This document shows positions 25,282-33,317 of a DNA stretch of 64,000 nt, piece after piece. The position numbers were made by a program, and so were the translations under genes. Numbering within the stretch: position 1 is the stretch's first letter; each line of letters opens with the position of its first letter. The notes under the pieces are model-generated. The model did not search any database. It had not been told where the DNA came from and worked only from the letters and a program-made list of their open reading frames with translations. Source of the DNA: Clostridium neonatale (GTDB lineage: Bacteria; Bacillota; Clostridia; Clostridiales; Clostridiaceae); assembly GCF_001458595.1 (NCBI RefSeq), contig NZ_LN890325.1:62324-126323 (forward strand). The letters run 5' to 3'.

Positions 25282-27351
25282 ATGTTTTTAAAAGAAAGAG
25301 ATAGACTGATTAGAAAGTTTGATAATGAAACCGTATGGATAGAGCCATGGGGAGATAATAGTCTTAGAGTTAGAGCAACATTATTACCAGAAATGCCTGA
25401 TAATAAATGGGCATTACTTGATAGACAAGAAAAAGAAAACGATAACTTAAAAATTGAAATAAAAAATAATGAGGCTTCAATAAAAAATGGTAATATATCA
25501 GCAACATTTACATCAAGAGGAACAATAATATTTAGAAATCAAAAGGATGAAGTTATTCTTGAAGAATATATACGTCAAAGAGCGGTTTTAAATGATACTG
25601 GAAATGAAGATGTTAATGTAAAAACTATAAAAGCATTTTCATCAACTTTAAAATTAAATCCACGTGAATTTAAGCCAATACTTGGAGGCGATTATAATCT
25701 TACAGTTAGATTTGAATCTGATCCAGAGGAAAAAATATTCGGTATGGGACAATATCAACAAACATTTTTAAATCTAAAGAATTGTTCCATAGAATTAGCA
25801 CAAAGAAACTCACAGTCATCTGTTCCATTTTATATTTCAAGTAAAGGATATGGTTTCTTATGGAATAATCCAGGTGTTGGAAAGGTCAACTTTGCTAAAA
25901 ATATCACAGAGTGGCAGTTATATTCAACAAAGGTTTTAGATTATTGGATTACAGCAGGGGATACACCAGCTGAGATCGAAGAAAAATATGCAGAGGTAGC
26001 AGGTAAAGTACCTATGATGCCAGATTATGCATTAGGATTATGGCAAAGTAAGATGAGATATCAAACACAAGATGAAGTTATGGAAGTTGCTAGGAGATAT
26101 AAGGAAAAGGGCATAACACCATCTGTTATAGTAATTGACTTTTTCCATTGGACAGAGCAAGGACATTTTGATTTTGATGAAAGATATTGGCCAGATCCAG
26201 CTAAAATGATTAAAGAACTTGATGAAATGGGAATAAAAGCAATGATTTCTGTATGGCCAACAGTTTCAACAAACGCTAAGACATATCAAGAATTCTTAGA
26301 AAATGGATATTTGATCCATGTTGATAGAGGCGTAAAAATGACAATGCAACAGCTTGGAAATACAGTATTTATTGATACAACAAATCCAAATGCGCAAAAA
26401 TACGTTTGGAGTAAGCTTAAAGAAAGCTATGTAAGTAAGGGATTCAAGCTATTTTGGTTAGATGTAGCTGAACCAGGATACATGGTATATGATTTTGATA
26501 ATTATAGATATTATAATGGACCAAGTCTTCAAGTTGCTAACTTATATCCATTAGAATATACAAAGATGGTCTATGATGGATTAAAAGAAGAGGGTGAAGA
26601 AAATATAGTCAGCTTAGTAAGATGTGCATGGGCTGGAAGCCAAAGATATGGTGCACTTGCATGGTCTGGTGATATTGATTCAAGCTTTAAAGCATTTAGA
26701 AATCAAGTAAATAGCGGATTAAATATGGGAATAGCGGGAATACCTTGGTGGACTACTGATATAGGAGGTTTCCATGGTGGAAATCCTGATGATGAAGAAT
26801 TTAGAGAATTAATGATACGTTGGTTCCAATATGGAACATTTACTCCAGTGCTAAGAATGCATGGTGATAGGCAACCACACTCAGAGCCTTTAGGTACAGA
26901 CAGTGGAGGACAATGTTCAAGTGGAGCTCCAAATGAAATTTGGTCTTATGGAGAAGAAAATGAAAAAATATTTACAAAATATATTAGAATTCGTGAAGCT
27001 TTAAAACCTTATATTAAGGAGTTAATGAAAGAAGCACATGAAAAGGGAACTCCAATAATGAGACCATTATTCTATGATTTCCCTAATGATAAAACAGCTT
27101 GGAATATAGAAAATACATTTATGTTTGGACCAGATATTCTAGTTGCTCCAATTATAAATTACAAAGAAAGAGAAAGAGAAGTTTACCTTCCAACAGGAGA
27201 AAATTGGATAGATGCAAATACAGGTAAACAATACAGCGGAGGCAATTACTATACGATTGATGCTGATATTGATTCCATTCCAGTATTTTATAAACTAAAC
27301 AATGAAGCAGTTAAGCTTCCTATGTTTAAGGACATAGTGAGAGGAGAATAG
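25282..27351 (+). CDS. GH31 alpha-glycosidase
   Basis: A 689-residue enzyme with a GH31 N-terminal beta-sandwich (about 1-245), a TIM barrel (about 250-600) and C-terminal beta domains. The catalytic nucleophile is Asp394 in FWLDVAEPG and the acid/base is Asp464 in WSGD; WWTTDIGGF (489-497) and MHGDRQP are also present. GH31 enzymes retain configuration and act on alpha-glucosides, alpha-xylosides or related sugars. There is no signal peptide, so it acts inside the cell, probably on sugar delivered by the PTS encoded directly downstream (2-base gap). That suggests activity on a phosphorylated or partly processed alpha-glycoside; the substrate is unknown. AGAAAGGAATG precedes the ATG. Confidence 0.92.
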   Translation: MFLKERDRLIRKFDNETVWIEPWGDNSLRVRATLLPEMPDNKWALLDRQEKENDNLKIEIKNNEASIKNGNISATFTSRGTIIFRNQKDEVILEEYIRQRAVLNDTGNEDVNVKTIKAFSSTLKLNPREFKPILGGDYNLTVRFESDPEEKIFGMGQYQQTFLNLKNCSIELAQRNSQSSVPFYISSKGYGFLWNNPGVGKVNFAKNITEWQLYSTKVLDYWITAGDTPAEIEEKYAEVAGKVPMMPDYALGLWQSKMRYQTQDEVMEVARRYKEKGITPSVIVIDFFHWTEQGHFDFDERYWPDPAKMIKELDEMGIKAMISVWPTVSTNAKTYQEFLENGYLIHVDRGVKMTMQQLGNTVFIDTTNPNAQKYVWSKLKESYVSKGFKLFWLDVAEPGYMVYDFDNYRYYNGPSLQVANLYPLEYTKMVYDGLKEEGEENIVSLVRCAWAGSQRYGALAWSGDIDSSFKAFRNQVNSGLNMGIAGIPWWTTDIGGFHGGNPDDEEFRELMIRWFQYGTFTPVLRMHGDRQPHSEPLGTDSGGQCSSGAPNEIWSYGEENEKIFTKYIRIREALKPYIKELMKEAHEKGTPIMRPLFYDFPNDKTAWNIENTFMFGPDILVAPIINYKEREREVYLPTGENWIDANTGKQYSGGNYYTIDADIDSIPVFYKLNNEAVKLPMFKDIVRGE

Positions 27352-27353
27352 AA

Positions 27354-27770
27354 ATGTATAAGATTATTATTGCTACACATGGAAATTTAGCACAAAGTAT
27401 AAATGACACGCTTAGCCTTTTTGTTGGTGAAGATAAGGAAGTATATTCTATATGCTTAGATGACAAAGGCATATCAGAATTTGAAAAAAAGGCAGATAAT
27501 GTAATTGAAGAAATTGGAGCAGATGAGGTGCTTATTTTCACAGATTTATTTTATGGGAGTCCATTTAATGTATTCTCATCTAAAATTGAAAAGTTTACGA
27601 ATTCATATGAAATAATTGCAGGTGTGAATATGCCTGGAATATTGGAAGCCGTACTTAAACAAAAGGATATGACACTAAAAGAAGCATTGCCTTCAATTAT
27701 AGAAGCTAATAAGCCAGTTATATTTAGTGAAAAATTTAATTTAAATAATATGAATGAAGATGATGAATAA
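27354..27770 (+). CDS. PTS mannose/fructose/sorbose family EIIA
   Basis: A 138-residue EIIA of the mannose superfamily beginning MYKIIIATHGNLA, with the phosphorylated histidine His9, and a TDLFYGSPFN segment in the middle. It accepts phosphate from HPr and passes it to EIIB in the cytoplasm. It starts 2 bases after the GH31 stop and 17 bases before EIIC, so it is in the same operon under the sigma-54 promoter. Confidence 0.93.
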   Translation: MYKIIIATHGNLAQSINDTLSLFVGEDKEVYSICLDDKGISEFEKKADNVIEEIGADEVLIFTDLFYGSPFNVFSSKIEKFTNSYEIIAGVNMPGILEAVLKQKDMTLKEALPSIIEANKPVIFSEKFNLNNMNEDDE

Positions 27771-27787
27771 AAAGGAGGAAGAAATTA

Positions 27788-28564
27788 ATGGAATTACAAT
27801 TTTGGCAAATGGCACTGGTTATTTTATACGGCCTATTTATTAACTATGAAAAAAACAGTACAATGTTTGGAACATATCAACCTGTAATGTGTGGTTTTGT
27901 GGTTGGATTGATATTAGGTGATGTTAAAACTGGATTATATGTTGGTGGAACATTACAATTAATGTCACTTGGTATTAGTAATTTTGGTGGAGCATCAGTT
28001 CCTGACTATCAAACAGCAACTATTGTTGGTACATTTATAACTATATCTACTGGTCAAAAGCCAGAAGTTGGAATTACTATAGGCATTCCAGTAGCATTAT
28101 TCATGGTTCAATTAGATGTATTAAGAAATACATTTGGTATATTCTTGCAACACAAAGCAGAAAAATATGCAGAGTCAAGAGAATATAATAAAATTCAGTT
28201 AATGCAGATGGTAGGCGTGGCTGTAACAATGTTAACTACAGGAATACCAGTATTCTTAGCTGTAGTATTTGGACCAGATCTTGTAAACACTATTTTAAAT
28301 TATACTCCAGAATGGCTAATAGGTGGATTATCAGTAGCGGGAGGATTACTTCCAGCTGTAGGTATTGGATTACTATTACGTTATCTACCAGTAAAAAGTT
28401 ATATTAGTTATCTTATTATAGGTTTTGTTCTTGCTGTCTATTTAAATATACCAATATTAGGAGTAGCTCTATTAGGAGCAGCAATAGCATTACTTAACTA
28501 TAAAAAGAGCACTCAATTAGAAGCTCAAACTCAAACTGTAGGAGGTATGGATGAAGATGAATAA
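27788..28564 (+). CDS. PTS mannose/fructose/sorbose family EIIC
   Basis: A 258-residue membrane component with the mannose-family EIIC features: GLILGDVKTGLYVGGTLQLMSLGISNFGG in segments near residues 45-75 and several membrane spans. With EIID it forms the transport channel. AAAGGAGG precedes the ATG. Its 3' end overlaps the EIID start by 14 bases. Confidence 0.93.
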   Translation: MELQFWQMALVILYGLFINYEKNSTMFGTYQPVMCGFVVGLILGDVKTGLYVGGTLQLMSLGISNFGGASVPDYQTATIVGTFITISTGQKPEVGITIGIPVALFMVQLDVLRNTFGIFLQHKAEKYAESREYNKIQLMQMVGVAVTMLTTGIPVFLAVVFGPDLVNTILNYTPEWLIGGLSVAGGLLPAVGIGLLLRYLPVKSYISYLIIGFVLAVYLNIPILGVALLGAAIALLNYKKSTQLEAQTQTVGGMDEDE

Positions 28565-29372
28565 TGAAGTAAAACAACAAGAAACAGTTTTAGATAAAAA
28601 AACACGTTATAAAGTTTTATGGAGATGGATATTTACAAGTAGTGTATCATCAAACTATGAAAAAATGCAGGCACTTGCTTATTGTTATGCTATTATGCCT
28701 TTCCTAAAATTCATTCATAAAGGTGATCCAGATGGTCTACAAACAGCAGTAAAAAATCATTTACAGTTCTTCAATACAAATCCATGGATAGCTCCATATG
28801 TATTAGGAGTAAACATAGGTATTGAAGAAAAAGAAAAAAATAATGCAGCTGAAGCAATAGCATCTCTAAAGACAGGACTTATGGGACCACTTGCTGGGCT
28901 TGGTGATAGTATGTTTGTTGTTATACCTTGGACAATATTTGGAGCAATTGCTGCCAATATGGCTCTTCAAGGCAGTGCTATTGGAATAGTTCTATGGCTT
29001 GCAGTTGGAATTACATTAAAAATGTTAAGTTTTCCTCTTTTTGAAATGGGATATAAGTCAGGTACAAGTTTAGTAAATTCTTTAGGTAAAAAGTTAAAAA
29101 CAATTTCAGAATGTGTTGCAATACTAGGTTTAATGGTTGTAGGGGCCTTAATTCCATCAGTTATTAAAGCAAATATAGCTTTCGAATTTGCCCAAGGTGA
29201 TGTAACAATGAAAGGACAAGATATTTTAAATCAAATTATGCCAGGAATAATCCCAGCAGCGCTTGTGTTTTTAGTTTACTATCTTTTAGGTAAAAAAGTA
29301 AAACCAGTTTATTTAATACTATTAGTTATGGTAATTGCAGTACTTGCATATGTATTAAAAATATTAAAATAG
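28551..29372 (+). CDS. PTS mannose/fructose/sorbose family EIID
   Basis: A 273-residue EIID with the family signature NYEKMQALAYCYAIMP near residue 31, NTNPWIAPYVLGVNIGIEE, and GLMGPLAGLGDSMF. Two membrane-proximal halves and C-terminal hydrophobic segments are visible. The gene overlaps EIIC, indicating translational coupling; an ATG two codons later is an alternative start. It is required together with EIIC for sugar translocation. Confidence 0.93.
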   Translation: MKMNNEVKQQETVLDKKTRYKVLWRWIFTSSVSSNYEKMQALAYCYAIMPFLKFIHKGDPDGLQTAVKNHLQFFNTNPWIAPYVLGVNIGIEEKEKNNAAEAIASLKTGLMGPLAGLGDSMFVVIPWTIFGAIAANMALQGSAIGIVLWLAVGITLKMLSFPLFEMGYKSGTSLVNSLGKKLKTISECVAILGLMVVGALIPSVIKANIAFEFAQGDVTMKGQDILNQIMPGIIPAALVFLVYYLLGKKVKPVYLILLVMVIAVLAYVLKILK

Positions 29373-29385
29373 GAGTTGATTAGTT

Positions 29386-29862
29386 ATGGAAGGAATTACA
29401 CATATAAGAATAGATGACCGTCTTATCCATGGTCAAGTAGCTACAATGTGGACAAATGAATTAGGGGCTACACGCATAATGGTTATAAATGATGAAGTAG
29501 CAAATAATGATATGCAAAAATCATTACTTAGGATGGCAGCGCCACCTAATGTAAGTACATCTATTATTACTAGAGAAACAGCAGTAAAAAATATATCATC
29601 TGGCAAGTATAAAGGACAGAAAGTATTTATTGTTGTTAAATCGCCATTAGATATATTATATTTACTTAATAATGGGTTAGATATAAAAGAAATAAATGTA
29701 GGAAATATGTCAGCAAAATCAAATACAGAAGTTATAAAAACTACAATTAGTGTTACTAAGGAAGAAAAAGAAGCATTTAAAGAACTTATAGAAAGAGGAG
29801 TAGAAGTGACAGCAATAATGACACCTGGAGCTCCTAAAGTATATCTTAAAGATTCATTATAA
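29386..29862 (+). CDS. PTS mannose/fructose/sorbose family EIIB (first copy)
   Basis: A 158-residue EIIB beginning MEGITHIRIDDRLIHGQVAT; His15 in RLIHGQ is the phosphorylated residue. It passes phosphate from EIIA to the incoming sugar. It follows EIID by 13 bases and is followed by a hairpin that may reduce read-through into a second EIIB gene. Confidence 0.93.
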   Translation: MEGITHIRIDDRLIHGQVATMWTNELGATRIMVINDEVANNDMQKSLLRMAAPPNVSTSIITRETAVKNISSGKYKGQKVFIVVKSPLDILYLLNNGLDIKEINVGNMSAKSNTEVIKTTISVTKEEKEAFKELIERGVEVTAIMTPGAPKVYLKDSL

Positions 29863-29874
29863 AATAAACTAAAG

Positions 29875-29920
29875 AAAGGAGATTAGCATAAATCAAATAA
29901 ATTTCATGCTAATTTCCTTT
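29875..29920 (+). terminator. Hairpin between the two EIIB genes
   Basis: AAAGGAGATTAGCAT (29875-29889) pairs with ATGCTAATTTCCTTT (29906-29920) with one mismatch, followed by TGCTTT. It could be a partial terminator that lowers expression of the second EIIB gene. The left arm includes a GGAG sequence that the structure would hide. Confidence 0.65.
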
Positions 29921-30050
29921 TGCTTTAAATCGAAAAAAAATATATTATAATTTTAAAGTATTATTTTAAACAGGAAATTATTATTTAATTTCTTTAGAAC
30001 TTATATAATTTTATGTATTCAAATATAGCCGTATAAAGGAGATGAAAATT

Positions 30051-30545
30051 ATGAAGGGTATAGTTCATATAAGAATAGATGATAGATTACTACATGGTCA
30101 AGTTGTAGCATTTTGGAGTAATTCATTGCAAATATCAAGAGTAATGGTAATAAATGATGAAGTAGCTAATGATGAGCTTCAAAAAACATTTCTAAGAATG
30201 GTGGCTCCAGCCAATATAAGAACGTCTATATTGGGTAAAGAAACAGCAGTAAAAAATATTTTAAATGAGAAATATTTAGGACAAAGAGTAATGATAATTG
30301 TTAAGAATCCCAAAGATATATTGGATTTAATGGATTTAGGATTGGATATAAAAGAAGTGAATGTTGGAAATATGGCGTCACGAAAGGATACTATTCAAAT
30401 AAAAAGATCAGTTAGTATAACTAATGATGAGCTTGGAAATTTCCTACAGCTTGAGAAGAGAGGGGTGCTGTTAACTGCGATGATGGTACCTGATGAAGGT
30501 AAAAATTATTTAAAGGATTACTTAAAAAAGGCTGTAAAGGTTTAG
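30051..30545 (+). CDS. PTS mannose/fructose/sorbose family EIIB (second copy)
   Basis: A 164-residue EIIB paralogue of the first copy, with His15 in RLLHGQ. AAAGGAG overlaps an in-frame ATG at 30042 and correctly serves the ATG at 30051. It lies 188 bases after the first EIIB, behind a hairpin, and may form a separate transcription unit. Two EIIBs for one EIIA/C/D set is unusual; the second may give a different specificity or a regulatory phosphorylation state for the LevR protein. Its last 34 bases are duplicated, slightly degraded, at 39097-39130. Confidence 0.9.
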   Translation: MKGIVHIRIDDRLLHGQVVAFWSNSLQISRVMVINDEVANDELQKTFLRMVAPANIRTSILGKETAVKNILNEKYLGQRVMIIVKNPKDILDLMDLGLDIKEVNVGNMASRKDTIQIKRSVSITNDELGNFLQLEKRGVLLTAMMVPDEGKNYLKDYLKKAVKV

Positions 30546-30627
30546 TAAATATAAGAATAAGCGAATAAGTAAATATATATTCTTAGGAATATATATTTAC
30601 TTATTAATTCTATATTTACTTATAAAG
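30512..30627 (+). repeat. Direct repeat, left copy, at end of second EIIB gene
   Basis: This 116-base segment (3' end of the second EIIB gene, its stop codon and the following hairpin) recurs at 39097-39211 in the same orientation with about five substitutions and one deletion. The two copies bracket the 8.5-kb module that contains the ROK, EIIC, DUF4838, ABC and GNAT genes. Confidence 0.88.
30564..30605. terminator. 19-bp hairpin terminator between EIIB and ROK genes
   Basis: Arms 30564-30582 and 30587-30605 are perfect 19-base complements around TTAG. It lies between convergent EIIB and ROK genes and can stop both. The same hairpin appears at 39148-39189 in the right copy of the direct repeat. 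Confidence 0.75.
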
Positions 30628-30655
30628 TGAACCTAGGTCAATATTTTGAACACAT

Positions 30656-31867
30656 TTATTCCTGCAAATAGCCAGTGTTTTTTATAACAAATGATAGGCA
30701 AGCTAATGCACATGCACCAGTAGCCCCTCTATTATAATTGAAGTTTTCAATTTCAATATCCACATTTCTTTTAGTGGGAATAAACATTAATTGATTTTCT
30801 ATAATTTCTAAAATAAATGTTCTAAATTCATCATTTGTGAATAACTCACTATTTAAGTATATTTTATCTGCATCTTGCATGATTAGAGTATTTGCTATTG
30901 ATGTACCAAGAAGTTTAATTCCTAATACAATACGTTCTTTGAAATAGGGATCATTAAGCTTATATGCATCTATAATGGTTTTAATATTTATTTCATCAGA
31001 TGTTTCAACTAGTGAGTGAAGAACTGTATTAGTTGAATTTTCAAAAAGATATTTAGCATTTTTTATTAACCATGATTCAGATATGTATGTTTGTAAACAA
31101 CCATTTTTTCCACATTCGCATTTAGGCCCATTAATATCTACTACTGTATGACCTATTTCACCTAAATAAAAGTTAGATTTGAATCCAATATGATTCGAAT
31201 TAAAGAAAGAACAAAATAGGCCATGACCAACATGCAAAAATAAAAATTTTTCTGGTGTTTTTAATGGATTAAAAAGATATTCACCTAAAGCCATACATTC
31301 AATATTGTTTTCTGCAATAATTGGAAAATTAAAGTTTTTATTTATTTTTGATAAAGAAAAATCTTTCCACATTTTATTGTTAGATATAATGGATTTATTT
31401 ATTGAATCAAAGTGCCCTGGAATTGCAATGCCAGCTCCTATTAGCTTAGAAGTATCTAATGTTTCACAGGCAGTATTAATCATATCTATAATTAATTGAT
31501 TTATATGCGTTACATTAAAATCGTTTAATTCTTTTTTTAGATTATAGACTACATTTCCGCAGGCATCTGTAACTGAAAGAAAAAGGCCTTTCATATTAAA
31601 TTCAATGCCCAAAAAGAATCCAGCTGAAGGGTTTAGTATTAGAACTTTTCTTTTTCTACCAGAGCCCAGTGCTCCTTGTACTTCTGCACCAGTTTCAATT
31701 ATAAGGTTTTTGTCTAATAATTCACCTACAATACTAGTAATAGTCGCAGGTGTAATACCAGTCGAGTGTGCTATCTCAATACGAGAAGTCTGTGGATTCC
31801 TATAAATAAACTCTAGTACCGTGCTCATATTTAAGTTAAAAGCATCTAAATTTTTTTTATTATACAT
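30656..31867 (-). CDS. ROK family transcriptional repressor
   Basis: A 403-residue NagC/XylR-type protein: an N-terminal winged helix (about 15-75, with TSRIEIAHSTGITPATITSIVGELL) and a ROK sugar-kinase-like domain with the zinc motif CECGKNGCLQTY (about residues 248-259) and a GEIGHTVVD sugar-binding segment. It should repress the divergent EIIC operon until a sugar binds. No ATP-binding DxGxT motif is obvious at the start of the ROK domain, consistent with a regulator rather than a kinase. Confidence 0.92.
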   Translation of the reverse strand: MYNKKNLDAFNLNMSTVLEFIYRNPQTSRIEIAHSTGITPATITSIVGELLDKNLIIETGAEVQGALGSGRKRKVLILNPSAGFFLGIEFNMKGLFLSVTDACGNVVYNLKKELNDFNVTHINQLIIDMINTACETLDTSKLIGAGIAIPGHFDSINKSIISNNKMWKDFSLSKINKNFNFPIIAENNIECMALGEYLFNPLKTPEKFLFLHVGHGLFCSFFNSNHIGFKSNFYLGEIGHTVVDINGPKCECGKNGCLQTYISESWLIKNAKYLFENSTNTVLHSLVETSDEINIKTIIDAYKLNDPYFKERIVLGIKLLGTSIANTLIMQDADKIYLNSELFTNDEFRTFILEIIENQLMFIPTKRNVDIEIENFNYNRGATGACALACLSFVIKNTGYLQE

Positions 31868-31987
31868 TATAAATACCTCCGTTTATAATACATAGACTAT
31901 TTTACTCTATTTTTTGATTGATTTAAAGCTTTTAATATTAATAAATTATAAATTTAATATTTACAATTAAACGATTACGTGATAATA

Positions 31988-32010
31988 TTTATTTATAAAT
32001 TATAAATAAA
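31988..32010. promoter_or_regulatory. Palindrome before EIIC gene, candidate ROK operator
   Basis: TTTATTTATA, three bases, TATAAATAAA form a perfect dyad directly in front of the ribosome binding site of the EIIC gene, in the region divergent from the ROK gene. ROK repressors bind AT-rich dyads, so it is a reasonable operator candidate, though such palindromes are easy to find in this AT-rich DNA. Confidence 0.35.
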
Positions 32011-32024
32011 AAGGAGATAGAGAA

Positions 32025-33305
32025 ATGAAAGTTTTTTTTGAATTCTTAGAAAAAAGACTGGCACCATTAGGAGAAAAGCTTGGAAATCAACGACATTTAA
32101 AAGCATTACGTGAAGGAATTATGATGGCAATGCCATTGGTATTAATTGGATCTATATTTGTTTTAATTGCTAGTTTTCCAATTGATTCGTGGACAAATTG
32201 GTTAAAGACACATTGGCAATTAGATGTTTTATTAAATACAATGGTTAACAATACATTTGGTCTTATTGCACTAGTAACAAGTTTTGGAATTGCTTATCGT
32301 TTAGCTGAATCCTATAATACAGATGGACCTTCTGCAGGCGTGTTGGCTTTAAGTAGTTTTCTATTAGTTACACCAACAATAACCGATGCTAATAACGCTG
32401 CTGGAATTCCATATGGAATGTTAGGGGGAAAGGGCCTATTTGCTGCAATCGTTGTAGCTATTATTTCTGCTGAAATTTATCGATGGTTTATTCAAAAAAA
32501 TATTACAATTAAAATGCCAGAAAGTGTTCCTGAGGTAGTAAGTAAATCGTTTTCGGCGCTAATTCCTGGAACTGTAATAATTTTATTCTTTTCAATAGTT
32601 CTAAAAGTGTTAGATGTATTGGAGTTAGGTAGTTTAAATAATGTTCTTGCATTTGTTATTGGCAAACCTTTAGGCCTTATTGGAGGTACATTGCCAGGCA
32701 CATTTATAGCAGTTCTTCTAAATTCTATTTTCTGGTTCTGTGGTGTTAATGGTGGACAAGTTGTTGGATCTGTTATGAATCCAATATGGCTTCAATATAC
32801 AGATGAAAACAGATTGGCTCAAGCTGCTGGAGAAGTTTTGCCTCATATAATTACAGCTCCTTTTATGGATTTATTTGTATATATTGGTGGAGGCGGTGCA
32901 ACTATTGGATTAGCACTATGTCTAATATTTTTTAGTAAGAGCAATGAGTATCGTACACTTGGAAAGATTTCAGGCATTCCAGCTTTATTTAATATAAATA
33001 CAGCAATTTTATTTAGTTTCCCAACAGTACTTAATCCAATTATGATAATACCGTTTGTTTTAACACCTGTAGTAAATGCAATTATTACGTATTTTGCAAT
33101 GGTAAGTGGACTTGTCCCCCTTACGACTGGTGTAACATTACCTTGGACAACACCACCTATTATTGGAGGATTCCTTGCTACAGGAGGAAGCTGGCAGGGT
33201 GCAGCACTGCAGGTGGTTTTAGTAGCAGTTTCATTCCTTATTTATTATCCATTCTTTAAATCTGCAGATAAAAGGAATTTAGCTATTGAAAAGAAAAATA
33301 ATTAA
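32025..33305 (+). CDS. PTS lactose/cellobiose family EIIC permease
   Basis: A 426-residue membrane protein, clearly paralogous to the EIIC at 6784 (LKALREGIMMAMPLVLIGS near the start, FIGGGGATIG-like motif and late FNINTAILFSFPTVLN). In the latter motif the usual Glu-Pro of FNINEP is replaced by Thr-Ala, which may alter substrate selection or activity. No EIIA or EIIB gene is near. It opens an operon with the DUF4838 gene (12-base gap) and an ABC importer. Confidence 0.9.
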   Translation: MKVFFEFLEKRLAPLGEKLGNQRHLKALREGIMMAMPLVLIGSIFVLIASFPIDSWTNWLKTHWQLDVLLNTMVNNTFGLIALVTSFGIAYRLAESYNTDGPSAGVLALSSFLLVTPTITDANNAAGIPYGMLGGKGLFAAIVVAIISAEIYRWFIQKNITIKMPESVPEVVSKSFSALIPGTVIILFFSIVLKVLDVLELGSLNNVLAFVIGKPLGLIGGTLPGTFIAVLLNSIFWFCGVNGGQVVGSVMNPIWLQYTDENRLAQAAGEVLPHIITAPFMDLFVYIGGGGATIGLALCLIFFSKSNEYRTLGKISGIPALFNINTAILFSFPTVLNPIMIIPFVLTPVVNAIITYFAMVSGLVPLTTGVTLPWTTPPIIGGFLATGGSWQGAALQVVLVAVSFLIYYPFFKSADKRNLAIEKKNN

Positions 33306-33317
33306 GAGGTGAATATT

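Noticed and set aside
31968..31985. TTAAACGATTACG as a possible cre site before the second EIIC gene
   Set aside because: Only six of nine consensus positions match on either strand, which is expected by chance in this composition.
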